DNA of 35,354 bases. Source: Actinomycetota bacterium. Lineage in GTDB: Bacteria > Actinomycetota > Acidimicrobiia > Acidimicrobiales > Ilumatobacteraceae. The notes beneath the pieces are model-generated. The model did no database searches, had not been told where the DNA came from, and worked only from the letters and a program-made list of their open reading frames with translations. The stretch covers positions 1 through 35,354 of the forward strand of contig WLST01000010.1 in the NCBI GenBank assembly GCA_009711295.1, in the 5' to 3' direction. Made by a program: the position numbers and the translations under genes. Shown piece by piece: positions 7,817 to 17,102 of the stretch (the stretch's first letter is position 1; each line of letters begins with the position of its first letter).

Positions 7817-8796
7817 TGGCACAACGCGCACGTAAACCAGCACCAGGTGCAAAAACTGGAATGCCGAAAGGTAACAGAGGTGCACCAGCACGCACTTCTG
7901 CTGCTCCGGCGCGCAGTTCAAACCCGCCAAAAAAATCAGGAGCTCCAAAAAAATTTGGTGGTGCGAAGCGCACGGGTGCGCCTGTGCGCGGTGGTAATCG
8001 ATTCGACCCTCGTGCCGGTGGCGATCGTTCGCGCCCAGCAGAAAAAGGTTTAGGTGGCGAACAAGTAGAAGGTCGTCAGGCCGTACGCGAGTTGCTCATT
8101 GCTGGTCGTCGTAAAACACGAGAAATTTGGATTGCTAACGACATCGACGCGAACGAAGTGATTGACGATATTCGTGAACTCGCTGAAGCCGTACGCGTCA
8201 CAGTGACCGATGTTCCGCGTAAGCACATTGAAAACACGGCACGCAGTGAAGCGCCTCAGGGTGTTATTGCATTTGCGGCGCCGCTTCCCGAAATTGGTAT
8301 TGAAGAGCTTTTGATATCGCGCAATGGCGTGCAACCATTTCTTGTTGCAGTTGATGGCGTCACCGACCCAGGCAACCTTGGCGCGTTGTTGCGTTGTTGT
8401 GATGGCGCCGGAGTCACCGGAGTGATATTGCCCCGCCACCGATCAGTGCATGTCACGCCCACGACGGCGAAGGCAGCAGCGGGTGCAGTAGAGCATCTCG
8501 ATATCGCAGTTGTTTCCGGATTGCCAGCCGCAATTGCGCAAATGAAAAAGGCAAAAGTATGGGTAGTGGGTCTCGACGACGATGCCGACCGCAGCCTGTT
8601 CGACATTGCTTCTTTTGCCAACGACCCCATTTGTATTGTTTTGGGGGCAGAGGGCAAGGGAATTGCTCGTTTGGTACGCGAACGCTGTGATGTAGTGGTT
8701 TCCATCCCCATGAACGGACAATTGTCTTCATTAAATGTCTCGGCAGCGGGGGCATTGGCTACTTATGAGGTAGTTCGCGCCCGTCAAGCGCAATAA
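7816..8796 (+). CDS. rlmB: TrmH/SpoU-family 23S rRNA 2'-O-ribose methyltransferase, RlmB-like
   Basis: 326 residues from GTG. Residues 1-80 are a disordered Lys/Arg/Pro/Ala/Gly-rich extension, common in actinobacterial homologs and probably RNA-binding. VEGRQAVRELL (84-94) opens the substrate-binding domain. The SPOUT knot motifs follow: VDGVTDPGNLGALLRCCDGA, LGAEGKGI (276-283), then IPMNGQLSSLNVSAAGALA. By family it methylates the 2'-O of G2251 (E. coli numbering) using SAM; specificity is inferred. It follows ispF with a one-base overlap and is followed by a tRNA-Thr gene. In many actinobacteria cysS lies between ispF and this gene; it is absent here. Confidence 0.9.
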   Translation: MAQRARKPAPGAKTGMPKGNRGAPARTSAAPARSSNPPKKSGAPKKFGGAKRTGAPVRGGNRFDPRAGGDRSRPAEKGLGGEQVEGRQAVRELLIAGRRKTREIWIANDIDANEVIDDIRELAEAVRVTVTDVPRKHIENTARSEAPQGVIAFAAPLPEIGIEELLISRNGVQPFLVAVDGVTDPGNLGALLRCCDGAGVTGVILPRHRSVHVTPTTAKAAAGAVEHLDIAVVSGLPAAIAQMKKAKVWVVGLDDDADRSLFDIASFANDPICIVLGAEGKGIARLVRERCDVVVSIPMNGQLSSLNVSAAGALATYEVVRARQAQ

Positions 8797-8830
8797 CTAG
8801 GCGTTTGCCTCTAGGATCAACACCGATTAC

Positions 8831-8905
8831 GCCGGGTTAGCTCAGTGGCAGAGCAACCGCCTTGTAAGCGGTAGGTCGTGGGTTCAAATCCCACACTCGG
8901 CTCCA
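8831..8905 (+). tRNA. tRNA-Thr(UGU)
   Basis: A full cloverleaf of 75 bases with encoded CCA. The acceptor stem GCCGGGT pairs with ACTCGGC (one G-U), the D arm is GCTCAGTGGCAGAGC, and the anticodon stem ACCGC/GCGGT encloses loop CTTGTAA with anticodon TGT at 8863-8865. The variable loop is short and the T arm is GTGGG-TTCAAAT-CCCAC. The UGU anticodon decodes Thr ACA/ACG codons. The short GC-containing hairpin at 8798-8814 just upstream may separate it from rlmB. Confidence 0.97.
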
Positions 8906-8954
8906 CGTTTCGCAATAAGGTAGGGAAAACCCGCCAAAACCTTCGGAGGTTGTC

Positions 8955-9545
8955 ATGAGTCGTCAAGCGCGCCCACAAAATGGTGGAAATGGCGCAGGCC
9001 AAAACTTCAACTCCACGCTGAGCATCGTCGTTGCCGTCGTTGCCGTTCTCGTTGGATTTTTCATCTTGCGCGATATCAATAGCGATAGCTCGAACTCGTC
9101 GTCGTCGCCATCAGACGACACCAGCGTCGATGCGTCAGGAACCACTGTGCCCGATGCTGCCGTCACCACACTGCCAGCGGCTACAAACACCACAGGATTT
9201 AAGGTTCTCGTTGCGAACGGTTCGGGTGTTCCCGGTAGCGCTGGCGACTTGAGTGTTGCTTTGCAAGGTCTTGGTTTCATTGTTCAACCACCACTGAACA
9301 AGAGCGATGCCACGCCAAAGCAAACCCTTACCATGGTGTATTACATCGCTGGCCAAGAAGCCAACGCCGCCAATGTGGCCGCTGCACTCGGTGGCGTTGC
9401 CACAGCACCAATGCCCGACCCTGTGCCAACAGAAACAGGCAACATGGGTGAAGCAAGCGTGTTGGTGTTACTTGCCACCGACCTCGCGGGCAAGCCCATT
9501 GCTGGTGCACCCGCTGCTGCTACAACAACAACTGTTGCCGGCTAG
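8955..9545 (+). CDS. Membrane-anchored LytR C-terminal-domain protein
   Basis: 196 residues. A short polar N-terminus is followed by a single membrane helix (about 21-38, TLSIVVAVVAVLVGFFIL), a Ser/Asp/Thr/Pro-rich linker (about 42-80), and a globular part starting FKVLVANGSGVPGSAGDLS, which matches the LytR_C domain found alone or behind LytR-CpsA-Psr domains. The tail is Ala/Thr-rich. The catalytic LCP domain is absent, so it is probably an extracytoplasmic binding or accessory protein at the cell envelope. A strong Shine-Dalgarno GGAGG (8945-8949) supports the start. Its TAG overlaps the stop codon of the convergent glycerate kinase gene within CTAG. Confidence 0.85.
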   Translation: MSRQARPQNGGNGAGQNFNSTLSIVVAVVAVLVGFFILRDINSDSSNSSSSPSDDTSVDASGTTVPDAAVTTLPAATNTTGFKVLVANGSGVPGSAGDLSVALQGLGFIVQPPLNKSDATPKQTLTMVYYIAGQEANAANVAAALGGVATAPMPDPVPTETGNMGEASVLVLLATDLAGKPIAGAPAAATTTTVAG

Positions 9546-10531
9546 TTCAATTTTTTGAGGTAGCCAAGCGCTGCTTGTTCAATAGAAAAGAGTGTGCGAT
9601 TCATTGCGGTGTCGTTGCCGTATAACTGCACAAGGTTTAACACGCTAAATGGTGGTGTCAATGTGGAATCTGCATCACCGACAATGGCGCAGAGTTGTTT
9701 CTTTTTGCTGAGCGCAAGGTCGTACATGGAACCCACAACTTTGCCATCGAAGCTTTGTGCGTCGAGAAAACCTTCGCCGGTGAAAACAACATCGCAATTT
9801 TCTGCGCGCGTGTCGAGGTCAATTTCTTCAGCAACGACGTCGAAACCAGGAACAAGTGTTGCGCCAAGTGCGGCCAGACCGCCGGCCAGACCACCCGCTG
9901 CACCTGCTCCTTCAATTGTGCTCACGTCGACTCCGTATTGCTCTGCATAAATTTGCTGCAGTCGTTCAAGACGCCCAGTGAGCAATGCAATATGCCGTAG
10001 CGTGGCACCTTTTTGAGGCCCAAAGATCTTTGCTGCTTGTGTGAATGGTGTGGTGACATCGCAAGCAATGAGAAACTCCACTGCTTTCAAGCGCGCGGGT
10101 GCATGAATGGCACGCACTGCTCCGTAGCCACCATCGGTTGTTGCAGAACCACCCAAACACACAATGATTTTTTTTGCACCAGCATCGAGTGCTTGGTCGA
10201 TGAGTTCTCCGGTGCCCGTGGTACTTGCGGCAATAGGGTCGTTGCGTTCTGCACCGCCCACAAGTTGTAAGCCACTGGCGCGTGCCATTTCAATAACAGC
10301 AACATCGCGGCTGAGACGCCACGGTGCTTCCACCATGTCGCCAAGTGGCCCGGTCACCATGCTGGTGCGATTGGGGCCACCTAAAACATCGAGTGTTCCT
10401 TCGCCACCATCGGCCAGTGGTGCTTCATCGCAATCGATACCCAGTTCCCAACATGCATGGCCCACTGCTGCACAAGCTTCTTGTGCGGTTGCTGTTCCGC
10501 GGAACTTATCGAGTGCAGCAAGGACGCGCAT
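9542..10531 (-). CDS. Glycerate kinase (GarK/GlxK-type)
   Basis: 329 residues from ATG 10531. It begins MRVLAALDKFRGTATAQEA, followed by APLADGGEGTLDVL, CLGGSATTDGG, GPQKGAT, GAGAAGGLAGGLAALGA and FTGEGFLDAQS, the ordered motifs of the GarK-type glycerate kinase family. It phosphorylates D-glycerate with ATP, feeding glyoxylate or photorespiratory-type carbon into glycolysis. The frame is open upstream to 10714, but that extension overlaps the divergent amidase gene and is not family-like, so the internal ATG is used. Only 22 bases separate it from the amidase start. Confidence 0.93.
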   Translation of the reverse strand: MRVLAALDKFRGTATAQEACAAVGHACWELGIDCDEAPLADGGEGTLDVLGGPNRTSMVTGPLGDMVEAPWRLSRDVAVIEMARASGLQLVGGAERNDPIAASTTGTGELIDQALDAGAKKIIVCLGGSATTDGGYGAVRAIHAPARLKAVEFLIACDVTTPFTQAAKIFGPQKGATLRHIALLTGRLERLQQIYAEQYGVDVSTIEGAGAAGGLAGGLAALGATLVPGFDVVAEEIDLDTRAENCDVVFTGEGFLDAQSFDGKVVGSMYDLALSKKKQLCAIVGDADSTLTPPFSVLNLVQLYGNDTAMNRTLFSIEQAALGYLKKLN

Positions 10532-10553
10532 GGCTACAGCGTAGGGTTTACGT

Positions 10554-12029
10554 ATGAACGCACCTGCACAACCACCCCAAAATATTGCTGACGTTTTGAA
10601 TTTCGATGCCAATGACCAAGTGGGTGCACTGCATCGCAAATGGGTGTCGCCTGTGGAACTTGTCGATGCCGCTATTGCCCGTGCCGAAGCAGTGAACCCG
10701 CAACTCAACGCCATTATTCATGAACGATATGAGCGTGCTCGCAGTGAGGCCGCTGCCATTGCTGCGGGGCCTATTACCACTCCACTACACGGAATGCCCG
10801 TGGTCGTAAAAGATCTTGAAGCAGCTATTGGTGGTGAACCACACCACATGGGTTCACGTGTGTTGAAAAATATTGGCTATCGCGCCACGCATGATTCATA
10901 CATTGCTCGGCGCTTGAAGCGTGCAGGAGCAATTGTGATTGGCCGTACGAATACGCCAGAGTTTGGCAGCACTATTACAACGGAACCACTTGCGTATGGT
11001 GCAGCACATAACCCGTGGAATCTTGATCATTCAACGGGCGGTTCATCGGGTGGTTCAGCTGCGGCGGTTTCTGCGCGCATTGTTGCTGTTGGCCACGCAA
11101 ATGATGGTGGCGGTTCTATTCGCGTGCCAGCAAGTGAATGCGGGCTCGTCGGGCTGAAGCCATCACGTGGTCGCATTAGTAAAGGTCCAGATACTGGTGA
11201 GTCGTGGATGGGTGCAACTGTTGATGGAGTAGTCACGCGCAGCGTGCGCGACACGGCGTTGATGCTCGACATTTTGTCGGGTTATGAAGCAGGCGACCCC
11301 TACACCGCTGTTCCTTATGCGCGGCCGCTGATGGAAGAAGTAGGCAAGCCCGTTGGCTTTTTGCGCATTGGCTTTCTTGATCACCCACTCATGCCCGGTG
11401 GAGTAGATCATTCAGAAACACGTGCGTCAATGGCGAATACACGCAAGCTTTTGGAATCGCTTGGGCACATGGTGGAAGACGCGTACCCCGCCGCAATGGA
11501 TGAAGAAGATTTTGCCGACACGTTCACTGGCATTGTGTCGGTTGCAACCGATGTTGGCGTGAGTGAAATTGAAGCACTCATTGGGCGGCCGGTGACCGAA
11601 GACGATATTGAAGCCGACAACTTTTTCTTGCGCGAAATTGGTCGCTCCGTCAGTGGCACTCAATATGTGCAATGGGTGAACTGGATGCATGCATGGTCGC
11701 GACGCATGTTGGAGTGGTGGTACCCGCAAGATGGTGCACAACCCTTCGACATTTTGGTGACACCCACGTTGGCTGGCCCACCACCCAAGTTGGGTTGGTT
11801 AAGCGGGCCAGATGGCGGCATGAACATGCGTTCCATTTTGCAGTACACCGCGCAATTCAACGTGACGGGTCAGCCCGCCATCAGCCTGCCCCTGCACTGG
11901 AGTGCCGACGGACTCCCCATGGGTGTGCAATGTGTGGCAGCAACCCACCGCGAAGACCTGTTGGTGCGTTTGGGCTCGCAACTTGAAGCCGCTGCGCCGT
12001 GGAGCCACCGCATGCCACCGCTAGTCTGA
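10554..12029 (+). CDS. Amidase signature family hydrolase
   Basis: 491 residues. The Ser-cis-Ser-Lys triad of the amidase signature family is visible: K86 in MPVVVKDLE, the cis-Ser S164 in [13 protein letters not shown], and the nucleophile S188 in [27 protein letters not shown] and [17 protein letters not shown] follow as in the family, and [20 protein letters not shown] is the typical C-terminal motif. It hydrolyses an amide bond in the cytosol. GatA is unlikely because no gatB/gatC is adjacent and the sequence resembles catabolic amidases. Substrate unknown. The ubiquitin-like gene starts 4 bases after the stop. Confidence 0.93.
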   Translation: MNAPAQPPQNIADVLNFDANDQVGALHRKWVSPVELVDAAIARAEAVNPQLNAIIHERYERARSEAAAIAAGPITTPLHGMPVVVKDLEAAIGGEPHHMGSRVLKNIGYRATHDSYIARRLKRAGAIVIGRTNTPEFGSTITTEPLAYGAAHNPWNLDHSTGGSSGGSAAAVSARIVAVGHANDGGGSIRVPASECGLVGLKPSRGRISKGPDTGESWMGATVDGVVTRSVRDTALMLDILSGYEAGDPYTAVPYARPLMEEVGKPVGFLRIGFLDHPLMPGGVDHSETRASMANTRKLLESLGHMVEDAYPAAMDEEDFADTFTGIVSVATDVGVSEIEALIGRPVTEDDIEADNFFLREIGRSVSGTQYVQWVNWMHAWSRRMLEWWYPQDGAQPFDILVTPTLAGPPPKLGWLSGPDGGMNMRSILQYTAQFNVTGQPAISLPLHWSADGLPMGVQCVAATHREDLLVRLGSQLEAAAPWSHRMPPLV

Positions 12030-12033
12030 CCAC

Positions 12034-12312
12034 ATGGCAACAGTTCGCATTCCCACCACCATGCGCCCCCTGTCGGGTGGAGCATCAACACTGCAAATTG
12101 AAGGCGCCACACTTGGCGATGTTTTGCGCAACCTGGAAGCAGCCCACCCTGGTTTTGGTGAGCGTTTGTTCGATGAAACAGGTGCTTTGCGCAAGTTTGT
12201 GAACGTTTTTGTGTCTGACGACGATGTGCGCTACCTACAGGGTCTCGATACCCCGGTTCCCGCCACAGAAACTGTTTCCATCATTCCTGCCGTTGCCGGT
12301 GGGGCTCACTAA
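12034..12312 (+). CDS. MoaD/ThiS-family ubiquitin-like sulfur carrier protein with a GG-Ala-His tail
   Basis: 92 residues with a beta-grasp pattern: MATVRIPTTMRPLSGG, GATLGDVLRNLEAAHP, ALRKFVNVFVSDDDVRYL, and VSIIPAVAGG at the C-terminus. The order and the IIPAVAGG ending match CysO/MoaD-like sulfur carriers, whose C-terminal diglycine is adenylated and thiocarboxylated. Here two residues (A91, H92) follow G89-G90, so maturation would need proteolytic trimming, as in some carriers processed by JAMM-type metalloproteases. It could serve cysteine, thiamin or molybdopterin sulfur transfer. No activating E1-like or cysteine synthase gene is adjacent, so the pathway is open. It is probably cotranscribed with the amidase. 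Confidence 0.85.
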   Translation: MATVRIPTTMRPLSGGASTLQIEGATLGDVLRNLEAAHPGFGERLFDETGALRKFVNVFVSDDDVRYLQGLDTPVPATETVSIIPAVAGGAH

Positions 12313-12349
12313 CCCCCAAGGTTGCTCTTTTGCCACCAGCGTTGGTGGG

Positions 12350-12376
12350 TTAGCACTCTCGGCGGTAGAGTGCTAG
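12350..12376. promoter_or_regulatory. CIRCE operator 1 upstream of groEL
   Basis: TTAGCACTC, 9-base spacer, GAGTGCTAG. This matches the CIRCE consensus TTAGCACTC-N9-GAGTGCTAA at all but the last base. CIRCE is the binding site of the heat-shock repressor HrcA, so groEL is predicted to be derepressed on heat or protein-folding stress. hrcA is not in the window. Confidence 0.93.
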
Positions 12377-12399
12377 CACTCGAATATCCCGAGTGCGAA
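12373..12399. promoter_or_regulatory. CIRCE-like operator 2, overlapping the first
   Basis: CTAGCACTC, 9-base spacer, GAGTGCGAA, with two differences from the consensus but the same 9-base spacing; the inner arms GCACTCG/CGAGTGC are a perfect inverted repeat. It shares CTAG (12373-12376) with the end of the first element, placing the two palindrome centres 23 bases apart, roughly two helical turns. It ends 11 bases before the groEL Shine-Dalgarno sequence. Confidence 0.82.
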
Positions 12400-12409
12400 C
12401 CCCACCTAA

Positions 12410-14038
<1,629 letters not shown>

Positions 14039-14060
14039 GAATAAAAGTTTGTAGCGCATT

Positions 14061-14933
14061 GTGATTGGTCTCGTTACCGCCGCAGTCGCACGCGAACTCG
14101 ATTCCGATTTACCGTTGCTGGGTGCCGCGCTCGAAAGAGCCGGCACCCAGTTTCATTTTGTCGATTGGCACGATGAGTCAGTTGACTGGTCTCAATACTC
14201 CATGCTGGTGTTGCGCAGCACGTGGGACTACCACCTACGCCGCGATGAATTTTTACAGTGGATCGAGCGCGTATCGCAACTCACTACTGTGCACAACTCA
14301 CTCGAAGTAGTGCAGTGGAACAGCGATAAAAAATATCTTGGTGAACTCAGTACAGCCGGTATTGCGGTGGTACCTACGCAGTTTGTAGAGAGTGCAAGTG
14401 AAATTGTCTTGACGAAACCAGTGATGGATGTTGTGGTAAAGCCCAGTATTTCTGCGGGCTCGCACGACACGTTTCGGTATCGCAATATGGCGCAGGAAAT
14501 GAGCGTTGTTGCAGATCACATTTCGCGCATCGTAGAGAGCGGCGCTACAGCAATGGTGCAGGAATATCAGCATGGAATTGATGGTGCAGGAGAAACTGGC
14601 TTGGTGTACTTGAATGGCGTGTATAGCCACGCCTTTCGCAAAGGCGCAATTTTGCAGCATCGCCCCGATATGTCGAATGGTCTCTATGCGGCAGAAGATG
14701 TGGGTGAACGCGAAGCCACTGATGCAGAACAAGCAACAGCTCTGCAGGTTTTGGGTTTTGTGGAACAAAAGTTTGGGGCGATGCCGCTGTATGCACGCGT
14801 CGACCTCATTCCGCAGAACAACGGAGAACCGCAATTAATGGAACTGGAATTGGTGGAGCCCTCATTCTTCTTGTGGGCAAGTACAGGCTCAGCAGATCGT
14901 GCTGCACAAGCCATCATTGCGGCAAACAGGTAA
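14061..14933 (+). CDS. ATP-grasp domain protein, glutathione synthetase-like fold
   Basis: 290 residues from GTG 14061. Starts IGLVTAAVARELDSDLPLL, followed by LVLRSTWDYHLRRDEFLQW, a pattern seen in a group of uncharacterised ATP-grasp proteins. VVVKPSISAGSHDTFRY (about 133-149) corresponds to the ATP-binding lysine and flexible loop, MVQEYQHGI to the adenine-contact strand, and YARVDLIPQNN plus LMELELVEPSFF to the Mg-binding Asp/Glu/Asn region of the fold. Such enzymes join a carboxylate to an amine through an acyl-phosphate. The substrate is unknown. It follows groEL by 22 bases and precedes hemQ by 9. Confidence 0.85.
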   Translation: MIGLVTAAVARELDSDLPLLGAALERAGTQFHFVDWHDESVDWSQYSMLVLRSTWDYHLRRDEFLQWIERVSQLTTVHNSLEVVQWNSDKKYLGELSTAGIAVVPTQFVESASEIVLTKPVMDVVVKPSISAGSHDTFRYRNMAQEMSVVADHISRIVESGATAMVQEYQHGIDGAGETGLVYLNGVYSHAFRKGAILQHRPDMSNGLYAAEDVGEREATDAEQATALQVLGFVEQKFGAMPLYARVDLIPQNNGEPQLMELELVEPSFFLWASTGSADRAAQAIIAANR

Positions 14934-14942
14934 CCTGTACGT

Positions 14943-15632
14943 ATGACCTCTGTGACCCCAAGTGAGCCAATGTCACCATCAATTGGAATGGGAGTTCTGC
15001 ATTTATTTTGTAAACCAGAAGCTCAATTCGATCGTGAAGCAACAGTTCATGCAGTGAAAGCTGCAGAAGCAAAAGGCCTCACTGTCATTACTGTTTCAAT
15101 GCTCGGTCACAAATGCGACATGGCATTTATGGCCTTGGCTTCCGACATGCGTGAGCTGCGTTCGTTTCAATCAGCAATTCAAGCTGCTGGTTTAGCAGTA
15201 GTCGATTCTTATGTGTCACTTACTGAAGTGAGCGAGTACGCCATTGGCGTGCCACAAGAAATGCTCGATGCGCGTTTGTATCCTAAAATTCCTGTTCCAG
15301 GAAAAAATGCTTTTTGTTTTTACCCCATGTCGAAGCGCCGCAATGCCGACGAGAACTGGTTTACGTTGCCATTTGAAGAGCGTCACGCGCACATGCAAGA
15401 GCATGGTGTCAGTGGGCGCAAGTTTGGCCCACGTGTCACTCAATTAGTTACTGGGTCTACTGGGCTTGATGAATATGAATGGGGTGTCACCTTGTTCGCC
15501 GTTCACCCTGATGATCTCAAAGAAGTGGTCTACACCATGCGCTTCGACAAGGCTTCCGCTATTTACGCCGAGTTTGGTCAGTTCTACACGGGTGTACTTA
15601 CCCCTGTTGAAGAACTCGTTCACACAGTCTAG
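14943..15632 (+). CDS. hemQ: Coproheme decarboxylase (chlorite dismutase family)
   Basis: 229 residues, matching actinobacterial HemQ (ChdC). FCFYPMSKRR (124-133) holds the Tyr (Y127) that forms the radical used for decarboxylation; NWFTLPFEERHAHMQEHG contains the likely axial histidine H154; SGRKFGPRVTQLVTGSTGLD and EYEWGVTLF are strongly conserved in the family. It converts coproheme III to heme b with hydrogen peroxide, the last step of the coproporphyrin-dependent heme route. Other heme genes are not in the window. True chlorite dismutases have a distal Arg in place of this arrangement. Confidence 0.94.
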   Translation: MTSVTPSEPMSPSIGMGVLHLFCKPEAQFDREATVHAVKAAEAKGLTVITVSMLGHKCDMAFMALASDMRELRSFQSAIQAAGLAVVDSYVSLTEVSEYAIGVPQEMLDARLYPKIPVPGKNAFCFYPMSKRRNADENWFTLPFEERHAHMQEHGVSGRKFGPRVTQLVTGSTGLDEYEWGVTLFAVHPDDLKEVVYTMRFDKASAIYAEFGQFYTGVLTPVEELVHTV

Positions 15633-15644
15633 AAATCTTCTCCA

Positions 15645-15661
15645 CTGCGCTTGAAGCGCAG
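15645..15661. other. Hairpin between hemQ and the DHA2 transporter gene
   Basis: CTGCGC (15645-15650), loop TTGAA, GCGCAG (15656-15661) is a perfect 6-bp stem that can extend by T-A pairs. It ends 3 bases before the annotated ATG of the transporter. With no U-tract it is a poor intrinsic terminator. It may attenuate readthrough from hemQ or limit ribosome access, or it may indicate that the transporter starts at the downstream ATG 15683. Confidence 0.35.
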
Positions 15662-15664
15662 CTC

Positions 15665-17083
15665 ATGGGTAAAGATGAGCAGATGAATAACGCAGCGGTG
15701 GGGGCCGCTCCTTCTTCGCTCATCCCGCGCCGTGCTTGGTATGCGCTGATGCTTACTTCGTTCGGTCAGTTTTTCGTTATTTTTGACTCCACCGTATTAA
15801 ATGTTGCCTTCCCTACCATTGAGCGTGATTTTCCCAATGTTGCGCGCACAACATTGGCGTGGGCATTAACGAGCTACTCCATTGGCACCGCTTCACTTTT
15901 GTTGTTGGCAGGACGCATTGCAGATTTGTTTGGGCGCAAAAGAGTTTTTCTCCTCGGTATTAGTTTATTCGCCATTGGCAGCATGGGTGCAGGACTCGCT
16001 CCAGGTGTCGGCATTCTCATTTTTGCGCGGTGTATTCAAAGCATTGGCGGTGCGCTCATGATCCCGACTTCAATTGCATTGGCATTGCCTGAATTTCCTG
16101 CAGAAAAAAGGAGCCTGGCAATTGGAGTGTGGGGTTCAATTGCAGCTTTGGCAGGTGGCTTAGGGCCGCCATTAGGTGCGGCAGTGATTGAATTTGCTGG
16201 CTGGCGTTGGATTTTTTTCATCAACGTTCCTGCAGTGGCCATTGTGGTTCTTCTCGGACGAAAGGTATTGCGCGAATCAAAAGGGCAAAGTACGGGAACT
16301 CGCCTCGACATGGTGTCGGTGCCACTCGGAACAATAGGGCTCGCATCGCTCACGCTCGGAGTATTGCAAGGGCATAAATGGGGTTGGTCGAGCCCGGGAA
16401 TTATTGCGTGTTTTATCAGCGCAGTAGTTTTTCTTACCTACGTGGTATTGCGCTCGAGTCGGCATGCCGAACCACTCATCGATCTTTCGCTCTTTCAACA
16501 TCGACGATTCACATCGGCCTCAATTGCAACTTTCGCTTTTAACTTGCCAGTTGCAGGGTTCTGGTTTTCTGCTCCGCTCTTTATGCAAACGGTATGGCAT
16601 TGGTCGGTATTGAAAAGCGGATGTTCCATCATGCCAACACCGGTTGTCATCTTTTTGACAGCCACTATTTCTGGTAGATATTCCGACAGAGGTTGGATGA
16701 AGCGCATTATTGGCTCGGGGATGTTGCTCAGCGGTTTGGGCCTCTTAGGGCTATTCATCTTTCTAGATGAAAATGCTCATTACTTCACTCACTATTTCCC
16801 TTTTGCAGTGTTGTACGGAATTGGGCTTGGGTTGGCATGGTCAACATTGACGGGTGCAGCCTTAACGGGCATCGATCATGAAAAGTTTGGTGTTGCCAAT
16901 GGAACAAATCTCACTTTCCGACAAATGGGAGGTGCGATGGGTGTTGCAATGGTCATTGCGGTCTCAGGAACAGCAGGGGTCGCTGGTTCTGCTGTTGCTT
17001 TCCATCGTGTATGGCTCGCTCTTTCACTATGGGTGGCAGTAACTCTCGCTTTCTTCACTTTTGCTTATCCAAAAGATCACTGA
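15665..17083 (+). CDS. MFS transporter, DHA2 (EmrB/QacA-like) drug exporter type
   Basis: 472 residues, highly hydrophobic with about 12-14 predicted membrane helices by eye. Helix 1 contains FDSTVLNVAFPTI, the DHA2-type motif D1; GRIADLFGRKRVFL is MFS motif A in the loop between helices 2 and 3; GGLGPPLGAAVIE is motif C typical of drug:H+ antiporters; WRWIFFINVPAV is also common in this group. It is likely a proton-driven efflux pump in the cytoplasmic membrane. Substrate unknown. There is no good Shine-Dalgarno site at ATG 15665; ATG 15683 is an alternative start. Confidence 0.9.
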   Translation: MGKDEQMNNAAVGAAPSSLIPRRAWYALMLTSFGQFFVIFDSTVLNVAFPTIERDFPNVARTTLAWALTSYSIGTASLLLLAGRIADLFGRKRVFLLGISLFAIGSMGAGLAPGVGILIFARCIQSIGGALMIPTSIALALPEFPAEKRSLAIGVWGSIAALAGGLGPPLGAAVIEFAGWRWIFFINVPAVAIVVLLGRKVLRESKGQSTGTRLDMVSVPLGTIGLASLTLGVLQGHKWGWSSPGIIACFISAVVFLTYVVLRSSRHAEPLIDLSLFQHRRFTSASIATFAFNLPVAGFWFSAPLFMQTVWHWSVLKSGCSIMPTPVVIFLTATISGRYSDRGWMKRIIGSGMLLSGLGLLGLFIFLDENAHYFTHYFPFAVLYGIGLGLAWSTLTGAALTGIDHEKFGVANGTNLTFRQMGGAMGVAMVIAVSGTAGVAGSAVAFHRVWLALSLWVAVTLAFFTFAYPKDH

Positions 17084-17102
17084 AGATCTTTAAACAGCCT
17101 GC

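Noticed and set aside
10532-10714. N-terminal extension of the glycerate kinase to the upstream ATG at 10714
   Set aside because: It would overlap the divergent amidase start, and the family begins at the MRVLAALDKF motif.
17072-17091. AAAGATC/GATCTTT hairpin at the end of the DHA2 transporter gene as a terminator
   Set aside because: The stem is AT-rich with only two G-C pairs, overlaps the stop codon, and has no T-run after it.
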